Assembly (NCBI GenBank): GCA_038373865.1
Contig: JAXGGA010000071.1
Coordinates: forward strand, 62,001-126,000
Length of the DNA stretch: 64,000 nt
Source of the DNA: Uloborus plumipes
Lineage: Eukaryota > Arthropoda > Arachnida > Araneae > Uloboridae
Direction: 5' to 3'
Shown: one piece after another, positions 59,666 through 64,000 of the stretch
Numbering within the stretch: the stretch's first letter is position 1
Layout of the letters: the number at the start of each line of letters is the position of its first letter
The notes under the pieces: generated by a model
Database searches by the model: none
Told to the model about the DNA's origin: nothing
What the model saw: the letters and a program-made list of their open reading frames with translations, nothing else
Position numbers and translations under genes: made by a program

Positions 59666-60489
59666 TACTTAATAAACAAATTCCATTTTTTTTACAAAGA
59701 TTTATCATATTTTACTCAACAGTTATTCGATGCATAGGACTCCCAGGTTCTTTGGCAATACAACATAAGTCCATAGATCGCGGTTGACCAACTTTTTTTT
59801 CAAAGATCAGGCATCAACACGAAACTATAAAACGAAAAGCTACGTCTGTAACTCAAGGCACTAACTCAAAAAAAAAAAAAAAGACACTCTAAATGGTCTT
59901 TGTTTCGCAGGAAAACGAGATGATGCAGAAATTGCTAAGTACGTTCTCGAAAAGCTACCATTGAAATTTAACAGTTTTTTCGAAGCGAAAAATATCTATG
60001 CTATAGTAAAATGATAGAAACTAAGTTAAATGCAATTCAAGGATAATCAGTATCACAAATGTTTTTTTTCTAACATAAAGCTTTAATCACTTATAAATCA
60101 AATATTTTGAAACATTCGAAAACAATTCATAAAAACCATTTATGGGTTAAAAAATATAGAAAGAACTTAATACATGCTATTATTCGAGTGATGACAAAGT
60201 ATCCCTGTAACTACAAAGCACCAAAATAATTCTAAGACCTAAGACTTGCAATGGAAAAACAACTAAAACATTAGACTGCAGTCCAGACAGTAGTTCTAGT
60301 GCAGATCTTAGTCACAGACACTTCTTTTAACGTTGTTTTATGTTTATTATTGATATACCAACAATATTAAAACTTGCTACTCGATTTGACGAACCAAAGT
60401 ATTTTTTTCCAGCTTGATTGGCAAAATCGACCACTGTGCATCGGGTCGCTCATTAAAGTAAGGATTTACGATAGCACATATTGTTTTAA

Positions 60490-60720
60490 ATGACATGAAA
60501 TGTTAGTTTTTCGATCATAACTTTTTTTCTAGTGAACAAATATCGTCATATGAGTACATGGTACCTAAGTTACACCATTTCCTATCGATTAAAAAAAATT
60601 GTCCAAATCGGTTCAGTAGATCAGATGTTATGTGCGAACAAACAAAAAAAAAGTACACGCTTTGAATTGAGAACCTCCTCCTTTTTTGAAGTTGGTTCAA
60701 AATAGATCAGAAAGATTTTT
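60490..60720 (-). repeat. Dispersed repeat fragment, minus strand
   Basis: On the minus strand it contains CTACTGAACCGATTTGGAC and GGAGGAGGTTCTCAATTC. This phrasing is typical of dispersed arthropod repeats and similar to the CTACTGAACCGATTTTAAC phrase in the Helitron at 7109. Borders and class are uncertain. Confidence 0.35.
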
Positions 60721-60918
60721 AAATCGCCTTTTTTTTTTTTTTTTTTTGCTAAAAAAAGATATTTTACTGTTATTTTTCTGCCGATAATTCTTATAAGCAA
60801 TGGTAAATAAATGGTAAAAAACTACACAGTGAAACGCAAAAATAAAAGAATCTTTGGGGAAAAAAATAGATGCCCAGTCTTATAAAATATTCAAATTTTG
60901 TTAATTTTTTGTTCTTAG

Positions 60919-60948
60919 ATCCCGTGCAACGCCGGGCCAAGCAGCTAG
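60919..60948 (+). mobile_element. Helitron 3' terminus
   Basis: CCCGTGCAACGCCGGGCC (about 60921-60938), with CCCG / CGGG pairing, is followed by AAGCAG and CTAG (60945-60948) before T. The same hairpin block is found inside the Helitrons at 38217 and 54790. The 5' end of this copy was not located. Confidence 0.6.
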
Positions 60949-61898
60949 TGGTACATAAAAATTGAACATATCTTTTCAGTTAAATGTGCAATGAAATTTC
61001 AAATAAAATTTTTTATTTGACATTTTATTCATATCAAAATATGTTGCAAAAACAGCTTCATTTGCAGCCTCTAAGACTACATTTAAAATTACGGGAGAGA
61101 ACTAAATATTTATCTATTATAGGTGATATCAGTCTTAAGCTAGCTGTAAAAAAACTGAAAGAGTGAATCTGTAAAGAAATGGAAGTTGAAAAATAAGGTA
61201 CGCCTTTGTTTTTCACCTTCCCTTGTGTGCGTGCGTGCTTGGGTGTAGAGGGGGGAGGGGGGATTTATATTCGCGATACTTTTTGTTTAAGCTTAAATTG
61301 GAAGATTTGTTTTAAATTTACATCTTTAATACTTTAAAGTGCTACAAATAGAAAAGGCGTGAAATAATGAAAAAACAATTGAATTCCTTTTTGACTTAAG
61401 ATTTTTTTTTTCTTTTTGACAAATGCTTTTATTGTGTACGATAATTTTCCAAAATCTTTCAACAACAATAACTTTTTTAGTTTCTTCTAAATTGAAGTAC
61501 ATTAGTAGAATTAGTGCTCTTTTAATATGAATTATTACGAAAAAAAAGTAATTCGCAGTTTAGAAAAAATGATTTTCGTTGGTATTGTTCCCAATTGAAT
61601 TATTGTTAATTCAATTGGAGATTTTTTTAAAATTAAGATTCTTTTTAATTTACGAATTTAAAAAAATGTTTCGAGACTAACAATATTAAATTAGCGGCGA
61701 TAGGAAGAAAAAAAAAGCTTTTATCAAGTCATTTTACCCATTTCAAAGCTAAGCATGCTTTAATAACATTTTAGAAATATTCAATAATGATGAAAGTGTT
61801 TCGGAGATTTAAAAAAAAAACACTTTTCCTAAAAGGAAAATATTTGTGTTCTGCAAAAGAAATTGCATCTTTTTTTCCGCTATGAAAATATCTAGTTT
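60949..61898. other. AT-rich, no gene seen
   Basis: A short perfect inverted pair CCAATTGAATTA near 61590-61620; otherwise nothing supported. Confidence 0.45.
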
Positions 61899-63684
61899 TT
61901 AAGAGCCGTTTTTTTAAAGAATCAGGCAGTCAAAAAACTTGACATTTTTGATTTTGCTGAAAATTTCAGAATATGGTCTTAATTTAAAATTATTAAACGC
62001 GTGTTTTTTTATTTTTCAAAAAAAAAATTTTTTTCTTTCCGTTTTGGGAGGCCAAAGTTGGACTTTGCTCTTTTTTTCAATAAAAACATGCCAACTTAGA
62101 TGAGCCAATACTTTTTGCTTTAGGAGTGAACCGTGGAACTGACAATTATTTTGTGTTCTACTATATCCCCACTCACTGTTAGTGTATAAATATTTGTGGA
62201 CGACTCTTGGCACAAAGGTCAGAGGTCACTCAAAGTTGTACGAAAAATAGTTTTTTAATGCAACTTTGACCGACCAAATCTTCTTGTGGAAACGGTGCAC
62301 CACGGTAGTGTATATATCAGTAAATACCCACCAAAGAGTAGTATCCAAAAACATAAAGATATGTGTGGTTGATATTTTGCTCATCGAAATATTTGACTCT
62401 GAAGTTGCAGAAATCGCAAAATCACGTGACTTTGAGGGTCATTATCTCCTTGCACCATGAGTGACCAGATACAAAACTAGTTGGAGTAGAAGCCTTTCTT
62501 GTCCCAGAAACACAATCCGTTAACAAACCTATGGCTACTCTTTCAGTTTTTGCATAATTCGGCTCTAAACTTTGAAAAATGAGTGTTTTCCGGCGTTAAC
62601 AAAAAAGGCCAATTACCTGTTTTAAAATAGGTATTGCTATTATTTGTAGCATTATTATATCCCAACTTCCTAACTAGCTGAAATGGCATCTAAAGATGGT
62701 TATACAGTTGAAACCAAATTGAAAATGAATTGTCGAAAATACTCAGTATACGTCAAAAACCATATTTTTTTATTTGTCCAGGCCTGGACAAATTAAAAAA
62801 AAGGTTTTTGACGTGTACTGAGTACTTTCGACAATTCATTTTCAATTTGGTTTCAACTGTATAACCATCTTTAGATGCCATTTCAGCTAGTTAAGAAGTT
62901 GGGATATAATAATGCTACAAATAATAGCAATACCTAGTTTAAAACAGGTAATTGGCCTTTTTTCTTAACGCCGAAAAACACTCATTTTTCAAAGTTTAGA
63001 GCCGAATTATGCAAAAACTGAAAGAGTAGCCATAGGTTTGTTAACGGATTGTGTTTCTGGGACAAGAAAGGCTTCTACTCCAACTAGTTTTGTATCTGGT
63101 CACTCATGGTGCAAGGAGATAATGACCCTCAAAGTCACGTGATTTTGCGATTTCTGCAACTTCAGAGTCAAATATTTCGATGAGCAAAATATCAACCACA
63201 CATATCTTTATGTTTTTGGATACTACTCTTTGGTGGGTATTTACTGATATATACACTACCGTGGTGCACCGTTTCCACAAGAAGATTTGGTCGGTCAAAG
63301 TTGCGTTAAAAACTATTTTTCGTACAACTTTGAGTGGCCTCTGACCTTTGCGCCAAGAGTCGTCCACAAATATTTATGTACTTACAGTTAGTGGGGATAT
63401 AGTAGAACACAAAATAATTGTCAGTTCCACGGTTCACCCCTAAAGCAAAAAGTATTGGCTCATCTAAGTTGGCATGTTTTTATTGAAAAAAAGAGCAAAG
63501 TCCAACTTTGGCCTCCCAAAACGGAAAGAAAAAAATTTTTTTTGAAAAAGAAAAAAATTTTTTTTGAAAAAGAAAAAAACACGTGTTTAATAATTTTAAA
63601 TAAAGACCATATTCTGAAATTTTCAGCAAAATCAAAAATGTGAAGTTTTTTGACTGCTTGATTCTTAAAAAAAACGGCTCTTAA
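61899..63684. mobile_element. ~1.8-kb palindromic foldback element, almost no spacer
   Basis: The two arms (about 61903-62782 and 62783-63680) are inverted copies meeting at the perfect palindrome TGTCCAGGCCTGGACA (62775-62790). TTAA flanks both ends (61899-61902, 63681-63684), and the outermost text is GAGCCGTTTTTTT in both. Arms differ by scattered substitutions and a short A-rich duplication near 63540-63580. Mirrored ORFs (62266-62460 plus and within 63104-63367 minus; 62016-62213 minus and 63455-63643 plus) result from the symmetry, and I see no transposase motif in them. TTAA ends suggest a piggyBac- or Kolobok-type non-autonomous element, or an inverted duplication. Confidence 0.85.
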
Positions 63685-64000
63685 GTAAAAATAAAACTGA
63701 GTCTATTCATTATAAAATGATCTAAAAATGAAAATTAGAACGTCTGAAAAACCTTAACTCTCATAATCTCTGAGATGTTCCGAACGATTAAAGTATTTTA
63801 ATACTTAAGGGAAAATGTATAGACCTCATGGGTCATTTTCAAAATTTGCTTACATTTGCTGTCCGGAGGTTAAAAAGACGATTTTGAAGCATAACGTATA
63901 TTTTAAATTCAATGCGAACAATTATTTTCTGCAAGAAATACCCCAAAAAAATTCTATCACTCAAAAAATTATTGAAATTTATTTATTTATTTTTATATAA
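63685..64000. other. AT-rich, no gene seen
   Basis: Right edge of the window. An open frame (63815-64000) runs off the edge but has no recognisable content. Confidence 0.4.

Larger units (their letters stand above)
57231..60439. mobile_element. Possible TIR element enclosing Tc1 copy 2
   Basis: GCACAGTGGTCGATTTT (57231-57247) recurs exactly inverted at 60423-60439. Similarity extends inward to about 35 bp (AGCTGGA blocks). Between them lie 3.2 kb, of which 1.42 kb is the Tc1 copy. They may be the two ends of one element or two separate fragments in opposite orientation. No target duplication is clear. Confidence 0.35.

Noticed and set aside
62266..63367. 64-codon frame conserved in both palindrome arms
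   Set aside because: Conservation is that of the whole arm; no change pattern or motif points to a protein.

Overview
The window looks like intergenic or intronic DNA from a eukaryote with a large, repeat-rich, AT-rich genome. The repeat types (many short Helitrons ending in a hairpin plus CTAG, Tc1-like and hAT elements, TTAA-flanked MITEs, a Penelope-type hammerhead ribozyme, a tRNA-derived SINE) fit an arthropod, most plausibly an arachnid. That assignment is inference from family resemblance, not a database match. I found no convincing host gene, and no rRNA gene, functional tRNA gene, CRISPR array or bacterial-style operon. Most short ORFs are chance frames in AT-rich or simple-sequence DNA.

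Layout. 1-2341: higher-order tandem repeat (144-bp units, a TG-rich unit and a ~490-bp unit, overall period 1695 bp). 3767-4269: TTAA-flanked MITE. 6532-6890: two tandem copies of a G/C-tract repeat. 7109-8285: Helitron. 10655-11165: decayed transposon-type coding region. 11464-11722 and 13559-14175: two copies of a tRNA-derived SINE, the second split by a MITE. 15036-15244: palindromic element with a degenerate hammerhead core in each arm. 16070-16990: second copy of the TTAA MITE with a nested TA-flanked element. 17137-17714: Helitron 5' fragment. 19501-22533: old hAT copy carrying a second hAT MITE and a 1421-bp Tc1-like transposon with a full-length transposase ORF (20809-21840). 22637-25176: TIR element interrupted by a Helitron (22937-24175). 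31021-32161: non-autonomous hAT with a perfect 8-bp target duplication. 32273-33249 Helitron next to a 957-bp TIR element (33256-34212). 36411-39350: one long (ATT)n-type tract split by two minus-strand Helitron-type insertions. 42144-42207: hammerhead ribozyme. 42761-43129: mariner transposase relic. 47939-48631: MITE within MITE. 50076-50709: long foldback element. 54001-54177: long (TG)n tract. 54790-55599: Helitron. 58246-59665: second Tc1-like copy, about 98% identical to the first but with a premature stop. 61899-63684: ~1.8-kb near-spacerless palindrome flanked by TTAA.

How the parts relate. The only intact-looking gene is the Tc1-like transposase. The first copy is full length but has alanine in place of a conserved aspartate just before the catalytic glutamate. 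The second keeps the aspartate but has a stop at codon 148. The Helitrons, hATs and MITEs here carry no recognisable enzyme of their own and must have been moved by proteins encoded elsewhere. Nesting gives a relative order: the hAT copy at 19501 predates both its inserts, and the TTAA MITE at 16070 predates its TA-flanked insert. In the second case the undisturbed sister copy at 3767-4269 supplies the empty site.

The most noteworthy items are the hammerhead ribozyme, the palindromic element with paired degenerate hammerhead cores, the two large foldback elements (possible hairpin-RNA sources) and the complementary lesions of the two transposase copies.
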